A stretch of 64,000 bases of DNA from Bacteroidales bacterium (GCA_017437125.1 JAFSBV010000021.1:19992-83991); one strand, 5' to 3'; shown: positions 27,043-36,970, numbered from the stretch's first letter. The notes: generated by a model from the letters alone, not told the origin. Translations and numbers: made by a program.

Positions 27043-28122
27043 ATGAAAAAGATACTCTACATACTGATCGCACTGACGCTATTCAGCACAGGTGCATCTG
27101 CTCAGAAGAATGGTGAAAAGAACCATGTCATAGGATTCTACAATCTCGAGAATCTCTTTGACACATACGACGATCCTGCGAAGAACGACGAGGAATTCCT
27201 CCCGGAAGGAAAAAACAAATGGACTGAGGCGAAATATCAGAAGAAGCTTCAGAACATGGCCAAGGTCATAAAGTCCATGAAGGAGGAGAACGGAGCATGG
27301 CATGCCCTTCTCGGAGTGTCTGAAATAGAGAACAGGCTTGTGCTCGAGGATCTCGTCATGGAGCCTCAGATAGCGGAAGCGAATTATCAGATCGTCCATT
27401 ATGACGGTCCGGACAGACGAGGCGTGGATGTGGCTCTCCTCTATAATCCTAAGGTATTCACCTTCCTCGACAGCGAATCTATTCCTTTCACATTCGAGGG
27501 CAGCTCGATCGACTGGATCCAGTCTCAGGAGGAAAGGGACTATTTCAGGACACGTGATATCCTCATGGTTCACGGAACTATTGACGGTGAACATTTTGCG
27601 ATATATGTGGCCCATCTTCCATCACGCTCCGGCGGCAAGAAGGGGGGCAACCAGCTTCGCGACAGAGGAGGCGAGATAATGTATAATCATGCGATGGAGA
27701 TGCAGAAGAAATATCCGGGCATAAAGATAGTCTGCATGGGTGATATGAACGACAACCCGACAGACACGAGCATGGCTGAATACCTTCACGGACTCGAGAA
27801 CAAGGCTGACGTGACCGACACTGATTTCTTCTCGCCTTTCCTGTCGATGCTCAAGGCAGGATTCGGCTCCCTCGCATATCAGGGAGTATGGAGCATATAT
27901 GACCTTCTTCTGGTCAACAATGCCCTTGCAAACCCTCAGGAAGGCACATTCGGACTCCGTCAGCTCCATAAGAAGGGATTTTACGGACGCATTTATAACC
28001 CTAAGTTCCTGACCAACCAGAAAGGACAGTACAAGGGTACACCGTTCAGAACCTTCTCCAACGGAGCTTTCATCGGAGGCTACAGCGACCATTATCCGAC
28101 TTATATCGTAATAACCAAATAG
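27043..28122 (+). CDS. Secreted endonuclease/exonuclease/phosphatase family enzyme
   Basis: The 359-residue protein carries a signal peptide (MKKILYILIALTLFSTGASAQ) and the complete EEP active site: VIGFYNLENLFD (about residues 29-40), SEIEN with the metal-binding Glu (about 94-98), VAHLPSR (about 189-195), MGDMNDNP (about 232-239) and the terminal YSDHYPT (about 347-353). Family members are DNases, nucleotide phosphatases or sphingomyelinases. Beside the NUC1 nuclease, a periplasmic or secreted nuclease or nucleotide phosphatase is the most economical reading. Confidence 0.9.
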   Translation: MKKILYILIALTLFSTGASAQKNGEKNHVIGFYNLENLFDTYDDPAKNDEEFLPEGKNKWTEAKYQKKLQNMAKVIKSMKEENGAWHALLGVSEIENRLVLEDLVMEPQIAEANYQIVHYDGPDRRGVDVALLYNPKVFTFLDSESIPFTFEGSSIDWIQSQEERDYFRTRDILMVHGTIDGEHFAIYVAHLPSRSGGKKGGNQLRDRGGEIMYNHAMEMQKKYPGIKIVCMGDMNDNPTDTSMAEYLHGLENKADVTDTDFFSPFLSMLKAGFGSLAYQGVWSIYDLLLVNNALANPQEGTFGLRQLHKKGFYGRIYNPKFLTNQKGQYKGTPFRTFSNGAFIGGYSDHYPTYIVITK

Positions 28123-28128
28123 GAAAGG

Positions 28129-28272
28129 AGATTTCTCCACTCGCTTCGCTCGGTCGAAATGACAGTGTTGTTAAGCCGGTTGAAATGACAGTGTTGATAA
28201 GCCGGTCGAAATGACAGGATGACATGTTTAAGTGTCATTTCGAGCGAGGCCGCAGGCCGAGTCGAGAAATCT
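28129..28272. repeat. Composite palindromic repeat with three 26-bp tandem units
   Basis: The left arm 28129-28164 (AGATTTCTCC...AAATGACA) and right arm 28233-28272 (TGTCATTTCG...GAGAAATCT) are inverted copies of the dispersed repeat. Between them the piece GGTCGAAATGACAGTGTTG is repeated with a 26-base period (starting 28152, 28178 and 28204). The block fills the gap between the EEP gene and the second TonB receptor gene. Confidence 0.85.
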
Positions 28273-28288
28273 GCATAATGACAACAAA

Positions 28289-31249
28289 ATGATAAAGAAA
28301 GCATTACTATTCATCACGGCACTGCTTTGCTCATCCGCTCTTTTCGCCCAGAGCAACGACTGGGGAGGAGTGAAGGGTACGGTCGTGAACCGTGCCGGCA
28401 GAGCACCTATTGCTGAAGCGGCATTGACCATCTCCCAGAATGGCGAGACCGTAGCTTCCGCAACATCTGATGCTGAAGGTAAGTTCCTCATCGAGAACCT
28501 TCCGAACGGAATGTATGATATGACGATTAAGGCTCCGGGTTTTCTGGATGCCAATGTCAATGTGACGGTCGAGGGTTATGTAAAGGATCTGATCTTTGTG
28601 GGAATGGTCATCGAACAGGTAGTCATGGATGTCGATGATTCCAATTTCGCTGAATTCGATATGGATGATTCGGGATTCGAGGATGCCCCTTCCATTCTTT
28701 TCGACAGCAATGACCCGTTCACGGACATCGCCAGCTTCGGCTTCAGCAACATCCGCTTCAAGAACAGAGGTTATACGAATGAATCTCAGGACGTATATCT
28801 CAGCGGCATCAGAATGAACGACGCCATCACGGGATATTCTCCGTTTTCACTCTGGAGCGGTCTCAACGAGGCTATGAGAAGCAAGGAAAGCACTATAGGA
28901 AACGAGGTCTCCGACTATGGCTATGGCGGTTACAACGGAGTTACGAACATCCATGCGATGCCTTCAAGCGTACGTACGGGATGGAGGTTCAGCGCCCTCA
29001 CCAACAGTGCCCTCTACCGCCTCCGCCTCATGGCCACATATGCATCAGGCGAGCTTGACAACGGATGGTCATACGCATTCAACGTATCTGCCCGTCTCGG
29101 TGGAAACGATTGGGTGAAAGGAGTTTACTACCGTAATTTCGCATATTACTTCGGAGTTGAGAAGAAATTCGGAGACATCCACAGGATCGGTCTCGTGACT
29201 TTCGCCGCTCCGGGCCAGCGCGGTGCACAGAATGCATCGACCCAGGAGGTATATGACCTGATCGGTGACAACATGTACAACAGCAATTGGGGATATCAGA
29301 ACGGCAGAGTGCGCAATGCGCGTGTCCGCAAGACATTCGAGCCGATAACCATCCTCAAATATACCGCGACTCCTTCAGACGACCTTGAGGCTTCTGCTAC
29401 AGTGCTCTGGCGTACAGGAAAGAACGGATATACCGCGATGGACTGGTATGATGCGGCTGATCCGCGTCCGGACTATTACCGCAACCTTCCAAGCTATTAC
29501 TGGATGGAGGACGAGGATTACGACAGGCAGAATTTCGAGAAATACGCATGGGCGAAGGATGCATGGGTAAACGACTATCCTCAATACACCCATCTTGATT
29601 GGGACCGTCTCTATAACGTGAACTGGAACAACTACGATGCAGACGGACTCCGCCGCTCTAAGTATGCGGTCGAGGAACGTCGCGTGGATCAGAACGATAT
29701 CAATCTCAATGCAAGCCTGAAATGGACTGCAGGCAAGATATTCACACTTACAGGAGGCATCAATTACAAGTGGAACCGTACAGAGTACTACAAGAAGATG
29801 GACGATCTTCTCGGAGGTGACTACTATATCAATATCGACCAGTTCGCGGAACGTGATTTCGCATCCTCGCCTGCTATGGTTCAGAACGACCTCGACTATT
29901 ACCTGGCACATGGTGAAGCACAGTCGCTCCAGCAGGGAGACAAATACGGCTATGACTATTATGCACATGTCCGCAAGGCTAATGCATGGGCTAACGGATC
30001 TCTCGACCTCGGTGCTTTCAAGGCAGATCTTGCGGCACAGATAGGATATGAGAAGTTCTGGAGGGAAGGACTTGTCAGGAAGGGTCTTTTCGCAGGACTT
30101 GATGACAATGGAAACGAGTTCATCATCGACGGAAAGAATCTCACTTCATATGAAATGGTGAACGGAGTTAAGACTCCGATCACCTCGAAGGGCAATTCTG
30201 CAGTCTCTGACTTCCTTACATATTCGGCAAAGCTCGGTCTTCAATATCATATCGACGGAGGCCACAGAATATATGCAAATGCAGCTTATTACAATGATGC
30301 CCCTACATTTGCCCAGTCATTCATCTCGCCTCGTACACGAAACTCTCTTGTGCCGAATCTCGAGACGATGAAGACCACTTCTGCAGACATCAACTATCAG
30401 TTCAGCAACAACGGATACAATTTCCGCATCACCGGTTTCTGGACCACCATCAAGGACCAGACGGACATGATGAGCTTCTATGATGACTCGCAGAATTCGT
30501 TCACGAACTTCGCCATGAGCGGCATCGATCAGCGTCATATGGGCGTGGAGTTCGGATTCAAGATCCCTGTATTTGTCCAGGGTCTTTCAGTAGAGGGAGC
30601 CTTCAGCTGGGGTGAATATATATATACATCGACTCCGCGCATGACTCAGACAGTTGACAACAGTGCCGAGGTGATATTCGACAACCAGGCTGTTCCTTAC
30701 TGGGCAAGCAGTCCGGTATTCAGAAAGACCGTAATGGACGGCGAAACTGTATATGAGACAGATCTCAACGGCGATCCTGTGGTCGAGAGCTGGCAGAAGC
30801 ATTACGTTCCTTCAACTCCACAGCTTGCAGCCGATCTCGGACTCAACTACAGGACGAATTCATATTGGTTCTTCGAACTTCACGGTCAGTATTTCGCGAA
30901 CTCGTACCTCGACATGAACCCTCTCTACAGGACGGATATGGCTACAGCCGGTCCTGACGGAATCGTTACACCTGTGGAGATCGAATACATGACGGCTCAG
31001 GAGAGGTTCGACCCTGTATTCCTTCTCAACGCGAGCATCGGAAAGTCGTGGTATATCGACCGCAAGTACAACTTCGGATTCTCCCTCAACCTTCAGAACA
31101 TGCTGAATAACAGGATGGTAAAGACCGGAGGTTACGAGCAGACCCGTCTGATCGACAGCAAGAGCATGGAGAGATACTACCGGTTTGATTCGAAGTATTT
31201 CTATATGCAGGGCTTTAATTATATGTTGAACCTCTATTTCAGATTCTAA
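28289..31249 (+). CDS. TonB-dependent receptor with carboxypeptidase regulatory domain
   Basis: From ATG 28289 the protein is 986 residues; a frame open from 28232 would translate the repeat and is not used. The signal peptide ends at LFAQ (about residue 20). A regulatory-like domain (GVKGTVVNRAGRAPIAEAAL, to about 115) is followed by an acidic stretch, a plug-type region (FSNIRFKNRGYTNESQDVYL, about 160-240) and a barrel with tyrosine-rich strands ending YFYMQGFNYMLNLYFRF. It is the second TonB receptor of this exported gene run. Its cargo is unknown, but breakdown products of nucleic acid are suggested by the neighbours. Confidence 0.87.
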   Translation: MIKKALLFITALLCSSALFAQSNDWGGVKGTVVNRAGRAPIAEAALTISQNGETVASATSDAEGKFLIENLPNGMYDMTIKAPGFLDANVNVTVEGYVKDLIFVGMVIEQVVMDVDDSNFAEFDMDDSGFEDAPSILFDSNDPFTDIASFGFSNIRFKNRGYTNESQDVYLSGIRMNDAITGYSPFSLWSGLNEAMRSKESTIGNEVSDYGYGGYNGVTNIHAMPSSVRTGWRFSALTNSALYRLRLMATYASGELDNGWSYAFNVSARLGGNDWVKGVYYRNFAYYFGVEKKFGDIHRIGLVTFAAPGQRGAQNASTQEVYDLIGDNMYNSNWGYQNGRVRNARVRKTFEPITILKYTATPSDDLEASATVLWRTGKNGYTAMDWYDAADPRPDYYRNLPSYYWMEDEDYDRQNFEKYAWAKDAWVNDYPQYTHLDWDRLYNVNWNNYDADGLRRSKYAVEERRVDQNDINLNASLKWTAGKIFTLTGGINYKWNRTEYYKKMDDLLGGDYYINIDQFAERDFASSPAMVQNDLDYYLAHGEAQSLQQGDKYGYDYYAHVRKANAWANGSLDLGAFKADLAAQIGYEKFWREGLVRKGLFAGLDDNGNEFIIDGKNLTSYEMVNGVKTPITSKGNSAVSDFLTYSAKLGLQYHIDGGHRIYANAAYYNDAPTFAQSFISPRTRNSLVPNLETMKTTSADINYQFSNNGYNFRITGFWTTIKDQTDMMSFYDDSQNSFTNFAMSGIDQRHMGVEFGFKIPVFVQGLSVEGAFSWGEYIYTSTPRMTQTVDNSAEVIFDNQAVPYWASSPVFRKTVMDGETVYETDLNGDPVVESWQKHYVPSTPQLAADLGLNYRTNSYWFFELHGQYFANSYLDMNPLYRTDMATAGPDGIVTPVEIEYMTAQERFDPVFLLNASIGKSWYIDRKYNFGFSLNLQNMLNNRMVKTGGYEQTRLIDSKSMERYYRFDSKYFYMQGFNYMLNLYFRF

Positions 31250-31356
31250 AGATTCCTCGTCTCGGCTTCCAGCCTTGCTCGGAATGACAGTATGACTCAA
31301 GAAGAATGAAGTATGATTGGTGTCATTTCGACCGAACGAAGTGAGTGGAGAAATCT
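31250..31356. repeat. Inverted pair of dispersed palindromic repeats
   Basis: The left copy 31250-31289 (AGATTCCTCG...GGAATGACA) and the right copy 31321-31356 (TGTCATTTCGACC...GAGAAATCT) face each other over 31 bases. The left copy starts at the stop codon of the TonB receptor gene; the right copy ends 16 bases before the lipoprotein ATG. Confidence 0.8.
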
Positions 31357-31371
31357 ATGACAATTAAAGTT

Positions 31372-32406
31372 ATGAAGAAAATATACATATTACTGGCTGC
31401 AATGGTCCTCTTCGCCGGATGTGAGGAGTTCCAGCCTGTCTTCACAGGCAAATATCCTGACCCTCAGGAGCAGTACATATATACGGATGCTGATTTCGGA
31501 AAATTTACATCCATAGCCGATCTCAAGGCAATGTATGCCGAGAACGGCAACAAGCCTTATACTGTCGAGAAGAATTGTGTCATCAAAGGTCAGGTGACTA
31601 CCTCGGATCAGGTAGGAAACCTTTACAAGAGCCTTTATATCCAGGACGAGACAGCCGGCATCGAAGTCAAGATCGGCAAGAACGGCCTTTACAACGAGTA
31701 CAAGCTCGGCCAGTGGATATATATTGACTGTTCAGGCCTGACAGTAGGTGACTACAACGGAATGATCAACATCGGCTATTCCGACCCGACAGGAGAATAC
31801 GAGACGGGCTATCTCGAGCATGCCTACATCATCAACGAGCATGTATTCAAAGGTGAATACGGTGATCCGGTAAAGCCGGTGGTGGTGAAGGAGGCCGACC
31901 TGCATAAGGACGTTAATCTCGGCCGTCTCGTGACCATAGAGAATCTGAAGTATGATGACCATATCTTCATCCTCGCATATGTCGATCCTAACGGAAACAG
32001 GAAGGATTACACCAACAACGGAATATTCATCGACGAGGAAGGCCCGGACAACTACGGCGTGACCACATGGGCATGTTCCGAAAGCAAATGGAAGGAATAT
32101 CTCAATGCCGGCAATTTTGACAGCGTAGAGGCTGCCGGAACCACAGTCGGAGCCCTCAGAAAGGGCAAGGGAATCGGTTCCATGGCATATTCGGTGAGCC
32201 AGTACTTCAAGATGGGAAAGACCGATGTACAGGTGCGTACCAGCGGATATGCCCGTTTTGCAGACACCGAGATCCCTCAGGAGGTGCTTGACGGAAAGGC
32301 CACCGTATCATTTACCGGTATCCTTACAGAGTACAAGGGCGCAGCCCAGTTCACCCTCATCGATCTTGACGGTGTCAGAAAGACCGACGGCACAAACTGG
32401 TATTGA
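31372..32406 (+). CDS. DUF5689 surface lipoprotein
   Basis: From ATG 31372 the protein has 344 residues and a clear lipobox (FAGC, near residues 12-15). The frame is open to 31345 but the added residues come from the repeat. The segment from about residue 60 to 330 matches the DUF5689 pattern: KNCVIKGQVTTSDQVGNLYK, SLYIQDETAGIEVKIG, LGQWIYIDCSGLTVGDYNG. That is an OB-like fold seen in Bacteroidetes beside nucleases and TonB receptors. It is the likely substrate-binding partner of the preceding receptor. An alternative start at 31357 adds five residues. Confidence 0.82.
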   Translation: MKKIYILLAAMVLFAGCEEFQPVFTGKYPDPQEQYIYTDADFGKFTSIADLKAMYAENGNKPYTVEKNCVIKGQVTTSDQVGNLYKSLYIQDETAGIEVKIGKNGLYNEYKLGQWIYIDCSGLTVGDYNGMINIGYSDPTGEYETGYLEHAYIINEHVFKGEYGDPVKPVVVKEADLHKDVNLGRLVTIENLKYDDHIFILAYVDPNGNRKDYTNNGIFIDEEGPDNYGVTTWACSESKWKEYLNAGNFDSVEAAGTTVGALRKGKGIGSMAYSVSQYFKMGKTDVQVRTSGYARFADTEIPQEVLDGKATVSFTGILTEYKGAAQFTLIDLDGVRKTDGTNWY

Positions 32407-32462
32407 TCCTCCCGATCTCTCCCGATCCCTCCTGAGCTCCTTCTGTCATCCTGAGCTCCTCC

Positions 32463-32489
32463 TGTCATCCTGAGCGCAGCGAAGGATCT
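32463..32489. repeat. Dispersed palindromic repeat with flanking duplications
   Basis: TGTCATCCTGAGCGCAGCG followed by AAGGATCT is a full repeat copy. Just before it are partial copies (CTGTCATCCTGAGCTCCT near 32442 and CTCCCGATC twice near 32410), which look like slippage or serial insertion. It lies 26 bases before the M3 peptidase start. Confidence 0.7.
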
Positions 32490-32514
32490 ATATAAGAATC
32501 AAACAATCCGAAAT

Positions 32515-34521
32515 ATGAAAAAAGTATTATTTGCACTTTCAATCATCATGGCAGCAGTTTCCTGCAACAGAGTGAACCCGTTCCTCGGAGAATGGGAAAC
32601 ACCTTACGGTATTCCTGATTTCAACCAGATTCAGGAGAAACACTATATCCCTGCAATTGAATACGGCATCCGCCAGCAGCAGGGTGAAATCGACGCGATC
32701 ATCGCAAATCCGGACGCTCCTACATTCGAAAACGTAGTTGAGGCATATGAGCGTTCAGGTGCGGTTCTTGACCGTGTTTCGATGGTTCTCTTCAATGTTT
32801 CCGAGTCAGATGCGACAGAGTCTCTCCAGAAGATCGTAGAGCAGGCTCTTCCTCTCATTTCCGTTCATAGCGACAATATCTTCATGAATCCGTACTTCTT
32901 CAAGAAGGTGGAGGCTCTTTATAACGATATCGAGAATCTCGGTCTCAACCAGGAGCAGAAGATGGCTCTCAAGAAGCTCTACAACTCATTCGTGAACAAT
33001 GGTATCGCCCTCAGCGAGGCCGATCAGGCACGCATGCGAGAGATCAACCTCGAGCTTTCTTCGCTTTCAAATACATTCGGAAACAACCTTCTTGCAGAGA
33101 ACAATGCATTTGCTGAGGAATTCGGCATTTCAGTTTCAGAATATGGCGGAGCGATGGCTGCAACAGAAGACCGTGCCCTCCGTGAGAAGATGTTCAAGGC
33201 ATATGCCTCACGTGGCAACAACGGCAACGAATATGACAACAAGGACCTGATTGTCAAGACTATGGCACTCCGTATCGAGAAGGCGAAGCTCCTCGGATAC
33301 GATACACCGGCAGATATGATCCTTCATGACAAGATGGCCGGCAGTGCTGAGACAGTGGATGAATTCCTTTCAAGCCTCATGGCCCCTGCCATCGCTAAGG
33401 CAAAGGAAGAGATCGCTGACATGCAGGCTGTTATGGACGAGGATATCAAGGCAGGCCTTCTTCCTGAGGGCAGCGTGATCGAGCCATGGGACTGGGCATA
33501 TTACACTGAAAAGGTGCGTAAGGCTAAATATGCACTCGACGAGGAGCAGACAAAGCCATATTTCCAGATGGAGAACGTGCGTCAGGGCGTATTCGACCTC
33601 ACCACAAAGCTTTGGGGACTTCAGTACGAGAAGCTCGAGGATATTCCTGTATATCATCCTGAGGTTGAGGGATTCAAGGTGACAGATGCAGACGGCTCGC
33701 TCATCGGTGTGATCCTCACAGACTATTTCCCACGCAGCACAAAGAGAGGCGGTGCATGGATGACCAACTTCGTGAATCAGGAGGTTCTTGACGGAGAGGA
33801 TATACGTCCTGTAATCGTGAACGTAGGAAACTTTGCCAAGCCGGCTGACGGCAAGCCTTCACTCCTTACCCTCGACAATGTAGAGACTCTTTTCCATGAG
33901 TTCGGACATGCACTTCACGGTCTTCTCAGTCAGTGTACATACAAGAGCGTGAGCGGAACATCCGTAGCACGTGACTTTGTGGAGCTTCCTTCACAGATCA
34001 TGGAGAACTGGGCATTCCAGAAGGAGGTTCTTGCTGATTATGCACGTCATTATGAGACCGGTGAGATCATTCCTGACGCACTCGTGGAGAAGATCGAAGC
34101 TGCCGGCAACTTCAATCAGGGCTTCATGACTACAGAGCTCGCAGCTGCTTCAATCCTTGACCTCAAGTGGCATATGCTTGATTCTGTAGAGGGTCTCGAT
34201 CCTATGGCATTCGAGGCGGAGGCATGTAAGGAAATGGGTCTCATCGACGAGATCATCCCTCGTTACCGCAGCACATATTTCGCCCACATCTTCAGCGGCG
34301 GATACAGTGCAGGATATTACAGCTACCTTTGGGCAGAGGTACTTGACAAGGATGCATTCGAGCTCTTCCTCGAGAAGGGAATCTTCGACAAGGAGACAGC
34401 AATGTCATTCCGCCGCAATGTCCTCGAGAAGGGTGGCAGCGATGAGCCGATGGATCTCTACCGCCGCTTCCGTGGCGCAGATCCTGATGCAGGTGCCCTC
34501 CTCCGTGGTCGCGGACTTTAA
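32515..34521 (+). CDS. M3-family metallopeptidase (Dcp/oligopeptidase-like)
   Basis: The 668-residue zinc peptidase has a lipoprotein-like signal (VSC near residues 16-18), so it is exported, unlike E. coli OpdA. The zinc-binding helix is LFHEFGHALHGLL (about 459-471, HExxH), and the third ligand Glu lies in FVELPSQIMENWAF (about 490-503). The substrate-channel motif HIFSGGYSAGYYSYLWAE (about 592-609) is typical of dipeptidyl carboxypeptidases. Length matches Dcp. It probably trims peptides in the periplasm or at the surface. A perfect 14-bp stem terminator follows. Confidence 0.93.
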   Translation: MKKVLFALSIIMAAVSCNRVNPFLGEWETPYGIPDFNQIQEKHYIPAIEYGIRQQQGEIDAIIANPDAPTFENVVEAYERSGAVLDRVSMVLFNVSESDATESLQKIVEQALPLISVHSDNIFMNPYFFKKVEALYNDIENLGLNQEQKMALKKLYNSFVNNGIALSEADQARMREINLELSSLSNTFGNNLLAENNAFAEEFGISVSEYGGAMAATEDRALREKMFKAYASRGNNGNEYDNKDLIVKTMALRIEKAKLLGYDTPADMILHDKMAGSAETVDEFLSSLMAPAIAKAKEEIADMQAVMDEDIKAGLLPEGSVIEPWDWAYYTEKVRKAKYALDEEQTKPYFQMENVRQGVFDLTTKLWGLQYEKLEDIPVYHPEVEGFKVTDADGSLIGVILTDYFPRSTKRGGAWMTNFVNQEVLDGEDIRPVIVNVGNFAKPADGKPSLLTLDNVETLFHEFGHALHGLLSQCTYKSVSGTSVARDFVELPSQIMENWAFQKEVLADYARHYETGEIIPDALVEKIEAAGNFNQGFMTTELAAASILDLKWHMLDSVEGLDPMAFEAEACKEMGLIDEIIPRYRSTYFAHIFSGGYSAGYYSYLWAEVLDKDAFELFLEKGIFDKETAMSFRRNVLEKGGSDEPMDLYRRFRGADPDAGALLRGRGL

Positions 34522-34561
34522 TCGGTGCAACGCAACTTGCTGAGTATCAAGAATATAAAAC

Positions 34562-34593
34562 AAAAGCCTGCCGTCCTTTGACGGCAGGCTTTT
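34562..34593. terminator. Bidirectional terminator between the M3 peptidase and GH92 genes
   Basis: AAAAGCCTGCCGTC (34562-34575), loop CTTT, and the exact reverse complement 34580-34593. A-run on one side and T-run on the other serve both convergent genes. Confidence 0.93.
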
Positions 34594-34611
34594 AGTGTAA
34601 AGCGTTGAATG

Positions 34612-36945
34612 TTAGAGAGTTGTGTTGCTCTCGTTTCCCATCACGAATACCAGCTCTCCACCTGCAGCTATGTCGCTGTGAGTGATGTACCATTTGTCGT
34701 ACGGCTTTCCGTTGAGGGTGATGCTCTGGATGTAGCGGTTGGTGTCGCTGTTGTTTTCTGCGGTTATTCTGAAGGTTATATCACCGCCTGCAGAGTCCCT
34801 GCCGACCTTGATTTCCGCTTCATCAAACAAAGGACTTCCGAACCAGTAACGTCCGGATGCCGGCTCTACCTCATAGAATCCCAAAGACGAAAGAATATAC
34901 CATGCGGACATCTGACCTACGTCTTCATTTCCCGAAAGTCCGTCAGGCTCAGCACTATATAGTGTCTCCAGAACTTCACGTACCTTGTCTGCCGTCTTCC
35001 ATGGCTGTCCGGCCATAGTATAGAAATAAAGGATATGGTGGCTCGGTTCGTTTCCATGTGCATACTGACCGATGAGTCCTGAAATGTCAGGTGAAATATC
35101 CTCGCCTTCCAGAACCGATGAAACCGTGAAAAGCGAATCCAGCTTTTCAATGAATGCCTCTTTGCTTCCGAAACACCCGATCAGTCCGTCGAGATCATGC
35201 GGAACCAGCCATGTATATTGCCATCCGTTGCCCTCGCAGTAGTCATCTCCCCTGTGATTTGATGAGAAAGGACTGTAATTGTCACGGAACTGTCCCTTGC
35301 TGTCCTTACCCCTTATGAAGCGGAGTTCCGGGTCGAAAAGATGCCTGTATGACCTGCTGCGGGCAGTGAAATATTCAAGATCAGCTTCGTATGATGCCTT
35401 GACAGAGTCGCATGACGCGCGTCCGGCCATCAGTTCCGCAGCATTTGCCAGCGCTCCGTCCGCGAGGGCATATTCAAGATCATATGCAACAGACTCATTC
35501 ATAGTTTCACATGGGATATATCCATATTCCATCCTGTGTTCCTGACCTCTGTCTGGCCTGAGGGCCGAAGCCTTCATCGCCTCATATGCAAGCCAATAGT
35601 CAAAGCCCTCGAATCCCTTCACTATCGCATCTGCCACCGGAGGAATGCCCGGATTGCCGACCATGCAGTTGGTCTCGCAGCCATGCAGATGCCATACCGG
35701 AAGCTTTCCCTGTTCCTTATATATTGCCAGCATTGTGTTGATGAAGCCGGTATATCTTTCAGGCTGGAATATCGTGTAAAGCGGCATTGCTGCTCTGTAA
35801 GTATCCCATAATGAGAATGTTGTATATGTATCATATCCCGGATTTTCATACGTTCTGCCGTCTGCCCCGCGATAGCTTCCGTCAATATCGCAGAATGTCG
35901 AAGGGGCGATCATGGTATGATAAAGCGCCGTATAGAATATCTTTTTTGCTTCCTCGTCTCCGGTTTCGATATGTATGCGGCTGAGCTCGTCATTCCAAGC
36001 CTTGCCGGCCGCATCAGCTGTTGCATCGAAGTCCCAGCCCGGCAGCTCTTCCTTCATATTGGCATATGCCCCTTCCATGCTGACAGGGGAGAGGGTGACC
36101 TTCATGAGCACCTGCTTTTCCTCGAATTCCGCATGGGCGTATAAAGGTACATCTATATATTCATCATCCCATATCTGTATGTTCATATTCCTGATTGTCA
36201 GCCTGTTGCATGGCTCGGAAAACTCTGCATAGAAATATATCTTCTGGTCGTCAGCCCATCCGCGTGAATATCTGTAACCCCTGATGGCCCTGACGTTTTC
36301 AAGAACCTGTGAATCCTTCTCTGCCTGATCATCTGATGTCAGTGCCTTTCCGGTCATAGGATCGGCCGCTTCCATGAATGCATCCATCGTCCTGTCCCAG
36401 CATCCTCCGTTCTTGAGATCGATTACGATACCGTTGCCTGCATCCTTGTCAAAGCTGTATCTGTGCATTCCCACACGGTTTGTCGCGGTAAGTTCCGCTG
36501 CAACATTGTATCTGGTCAGATAGACGCTGTAATATCCGGGACGCGCACTTTCCTTTGTACGGTCAGCATATGACCACAGACCTGATTCCGGATCGCTTTC
36601 CCTGCCGCGGGCGAATGTCAGACTGTCCCCGTTCACAGGCATCACCGTGATATCGAAAAGGTCGCCTATGCCCGTACCGCTCAGATGGGTATGCGAAAAA
36701 CCTATGACGGTCGAATCACTGTCGTGATATCCCGAACACCAGTCCCACTCCTGAGGGATGCTTGTCGGGCCCAGCTGGACCATTCCGAAAGGTACATTTG
36801 CACCGACAAACACATGTCCATGTCCGCCGGAACCGATTTTCGGATCCACATATTGGGTGAAAATCACCTCTTCCGAACATCCGATAAGGAATGTTGCCGT
36901 AAATATCAATGAAAACCGTGCAATGATATTTGATAACTCTTTCAT
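34612..36945 (-). CDS. GH92 family exo-alpha-mannosidase lipoprotein
   Basis: From ATG 36945 the protein has 777 residues with a lipobox (LIGC, near residues 20-23); a longer frame to 37125 runs through the promoter and a hairpin and is rejected. GH92 markers: YVDPKIGSGGHGHVFVGANV (about 31-50), GFSHTHLSGTG (about 91-101), the catalytic region GNEPSHHILYFYTMAG (about 640-655), and NEDVGQMSAWYILSSLGFY (about 673-691). GH92 enzymes are calcium-dependent inverting alpha-mannosidases that trim alpha-1,2, -1,3 or -1,4 linked mannose from glycoproteins or yeast mannan. The linkage cannot be read. No SusC/D pair is adjacent. Confidence 0.93.
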   Translation of the reverse strand: MKELSNIIARFSLIFTATFLIGCSEEVIFTQYVDPKIGSGGHGHVFVGANVPFGMVQLGPTSIPQEWDWCSGYHDSDSTVIGFSHTHLSGTGIGDLFDITVMPVNGDSLTFARGRESDPESGLWSYADRTKESARPGYYSVYLTRYNVAAELTATNRVGMHRYSFDKDAGNGIVIDLKNGGCWDRTMDAFMEAADPMTGKALTSDDQAEKDSQVLENVRAIRGYRYSRGWADDQKIYFYAEFSEPCNRLTIRNMNIQIWDDEYIDVPLYAHAEFEEKQVLMKVTLSPVSMEGAYANMKEELPGWDFDATADAAGKAWNDELSRIHIETGDEEAKKIFYTALYHTMIAPSTFCDIDGSYRGADGRTYENPGYDTYTTFSLWDTYRAAMPLYTIFQPERYTGFINTMLAIYKEQGKLPVWHLHGCETNCMVGNPGIPPVADAIVKGFEGFDYWLAYEAMKASALRPDRGQEHRMEYGYIPCETMNESVAYDLEYALADGALANAAELMAGRASCDSVKASYEADLEYFTARSRSYRHLFDPELRFIRGKDSKGQFRDNYSPFSSNHRGDDYCEGNGWQYTWLVPHDLDGLIGCFGSKEAFIEKLDSLFTVSSVLEGEDISPDISGLIGQYAHGNEPSHHILYFYTMAGQPWKTADKVREVLETLYSAEPDGLSGNEDVGQMSAWYILSSLGFYEVEPASGRYWFGSPLFDEAEIKVGRDSAGGDITFRITAENNSDTNRYIQSITLNGKPYDKWYITHSDIAAGGELVFVMGNESNTTL

Positions 36946-36970
36946 AACTATACCGATTATCCGTATCTTA

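Noticed and set aside
28152-28230. CRISPR-like array of three 26-base units
   Set aside because: The repeats are contiguous without spacers and belong to the dispersed palindromic repeat family. No cas genes are nearby.
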